This document shows, in pieces, positions 15,246-16,415 of a stretch of 16,415 nt of DNA; position 1 is the stretch's first letter, and every line of letters starts with the position of its first letter. The notes beneath the pieces are model-generated. The model searched no databases. It saw only the letters and a program-made list of their open reading frames with translations, and had not been told where the DNA came from. The position numbers and the translations under genes were made by a program. This DNA comes from an uncultured Muribaculum sp. (GTDB lineage: Bacteria > Bacteroidota > Bacteroidia > Bacteroidales > Muribaculaceae), in the NCBI GenBank assembly GCA_947573015.1, contig CANPDS010000020.1:1-16415 (forward strand). Direction: 5' to 3'.

Positions 15246-16415
15246 TCATAAAGCCAAAGATACCGACAAAGGCAAACAACGGGAAGAAGTGCCTATCCGC
15301 AGGATATAATCTCCATGATTAAGCTGCCATCGGCCTACATTATCATCCCAAAATCCAAGTGCGGCAGGATCGATATCAACAGCTACCTTACGTTTTTCAC
15401 CACTATTGAGATGGACTTTGACAAAATCCCGGAGTTCTTTCTCAGGGCGAACTACAGTAGGAGCTATTTCTGAACTATAAAACTGCACAACCTCTGCACC
15501 GCTGCGATTACCGGTATTACGCAATGTCACCTCCACATGAATCTTTCCTTCTTTCATCTTGACCGAAGGATCTGTGAGTTCAAACGAGGTGTATGACAAT
15601 CCATGTCCGAACGGAAACAATGGCTCTATACCTTTGGTATCATACCAACGGTATCCCACCAATACCGATTCATCATAATTTACATCGTAAAGCTGAATCA
15701 GACGTTCGTTGTATGCCCTGTCAGTAGTATTATAAAATTGACCGCCTGCAGGTATAGTGTTCTTTGCCGGAGAATCACGGAAATCACGCTCTATACTTAT
15801 CGGGAGCTTACCTGACGGATTGATCGCTCCTGATATAATACCTGCTATAGCCCTCATGCCATTCTGTCCGGGATACCACCCATAAAGTATGGCCGCGGCA
15901 TCACCAGCCCAGTCAGTCATCCGCACACCGGAACCGGAATTCACCAGCACCACACAATTTGGATTGCACTCCACAGCCCTGCGCACCAGCTTTTCCTGCA
16001 ACGAAGGAAGAGCGAAAGGGCGCTCAAACGATTCGTTATCCTCTGTGCCGAGCGATACAATCACCACATCGGCAGTACGTAACGACTCATCAGTAGGATC
16101 AGACTCTACCGAAAGATTATCACCATATATGTCATACAGCGCTTCCTGCAATACAATATTATTGTAACCGTCTACAGTAGCAGACGTGTATGGATGTACT
16201 CCGGTACGCGGCACCTCGTCAACATATCTTCCGACAAGCAATATCTTCCCTGATCTGGAGTCAAGCGGAAGCACACCTCTGTTCTTCAACAGCACAACAC
16301 CTTCAGACGCTACATTGAACGCCACATGTTCATGCGCGGGAAAACTATCCAACAGAGCATCATCATATTTTGCACGGTCATAAAGTCCATAAGCCAAGCC
16401 CGTTGCTATCGTAGG
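15246..16415 (-). CDS. Glycoside hydrolase family 3 (beta-glucosidase/xylosidase type), C-terminal part
   Basis: The reading frame is open to the right edge, so the N-terminal TIM-barrel half and the start are outside the window; 389 residues are visible. The GH3 C-terminal alpha/beta domain starts near EGVVLLKNRGVLPL (residues 38-51). It includes GTEDNESFERPFALPSLQ, where E128 is the likely acid/base. GWYPGQNGMRAIAGIISGAINPSGKLPISIE (179-209) follows, and then GYRWYDTKGIEPLFPFGHGLSYTSFEL (254-280). A fibronectin-III-like domain covers about 290-380. The family removes terminal beta-linked glucose or xylose from oligosaccharides. The 5' end is cut by the window and is not broken. A TTG at 16395-16397 is not a start, since coding continues upstream. 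The gene faces the same way as yjbQ, but a promoter lies between them. It is too far from, and opposite to, SusC/SusD to be assumed part of that locus. Confidence 0.93.
   Translation of the reverse strand, partial: PTIATGLAYGLYDRAKYDDALLDSFPAHEHVAFNVASEGVVLLKNRGVLPLDSRSGKILLVGRYVDEVPRTGVHPYTSATVDGYNNIVLQEALYDIYGDNLSVESDPTDESLRTADVVIVSLGTEDNESFERPFALPSLQEKLVRRAVECNPNCVVLVNSGSGVRMTDWAGDAAAILYGWYPGQNGMRAIAGIISGAINPSGKLPISIERDFRDSPAKNTIPAGGQFYNTTDRAYNERLIQLYDVNYDESVLVGYRWYDTKGIEPLFPFGHGLSYTSFELTDPSVKMKEGKIHVEVTLRNTGNRSGAEVVQFYSSEIAPTVVRPEKELRDFVKVHLNSGEKRKVAVDIDPAALGFWDDNVGRWQLNHGDYILRIGTSSRCLPLSVSLAL

Overview
The window looks like chromosome from a member of the Bacteroidales. The grounds are a SusC/SusD outer-membrane pair, Bacteroidota-type promoters (TTG or TTTG about 19-20 bp before TAnnTTTG), little Shine-Dalgarno signal, and GIN-domain and TonB-dependent proteins. 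The overall style would suit a gut genus such as those in Muribaculaceae, but that family assignment is a guess.

Layout. 1-1441: tRNA-Ser(TGA) with a strong terminator, an unrecognised outer-membrane beta-barrel protein, then tRNA-Leu(CAA) on the minus strand with its own terminator. 1677-2483: a secreted GIN/DUF2807 beta-helix protein. 2519-2566: a 24-bp tandem duplication. 2572-4953 (minus): a Na+/Ca2+ exchanger-family antiporter and an Fsr-type (fosmidomycin-resistance family) MFS exporter. 5053-6765 (minus): a LytS/LytTR two-component system whose kinase is frameshifted. 7014-11931 (plus), divergent from it: a SusC/SusD nutrient-uptake pair whose susC carries one in-frame TGA. 12050-15065 (minus): an apparent operon of yjbQ, a TonB-dependent receptor and a periplasmic heavy-metal-binding (HMA) protein with a cysteine-rich tail. 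15246-16415 (minus): the C-terminal half of a family 3 glycoside hydrolase, running off the right edge.

How the parts work together. The two-component system and SusC/SusD share a divergent intergenic region. That region holds a clear promoter for the two-component operon and, just upstream of its -33 box, two near-identical 9-bp elements 21 bp apart, which fits the direct-repeat binding pattern known for LytTR regulators. The simplest reading is a sensor-controlled outer-membrane uptake locus. Both its sensor kinase and its SusC now carry single-step disabling lesions: either recent decay of one functional unit, or two sequence errors. The yjbQ-TonB-HMA group suggests a metal handling or uptake unit behind one well-formed promoter and a leader that can fold. 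No insertion sequences, CRISPR arrays, phage genes or integrases were seen, and no completely new system is evident. The main novelty is the LytTR control of a SusCD locus and its parallel lesions.
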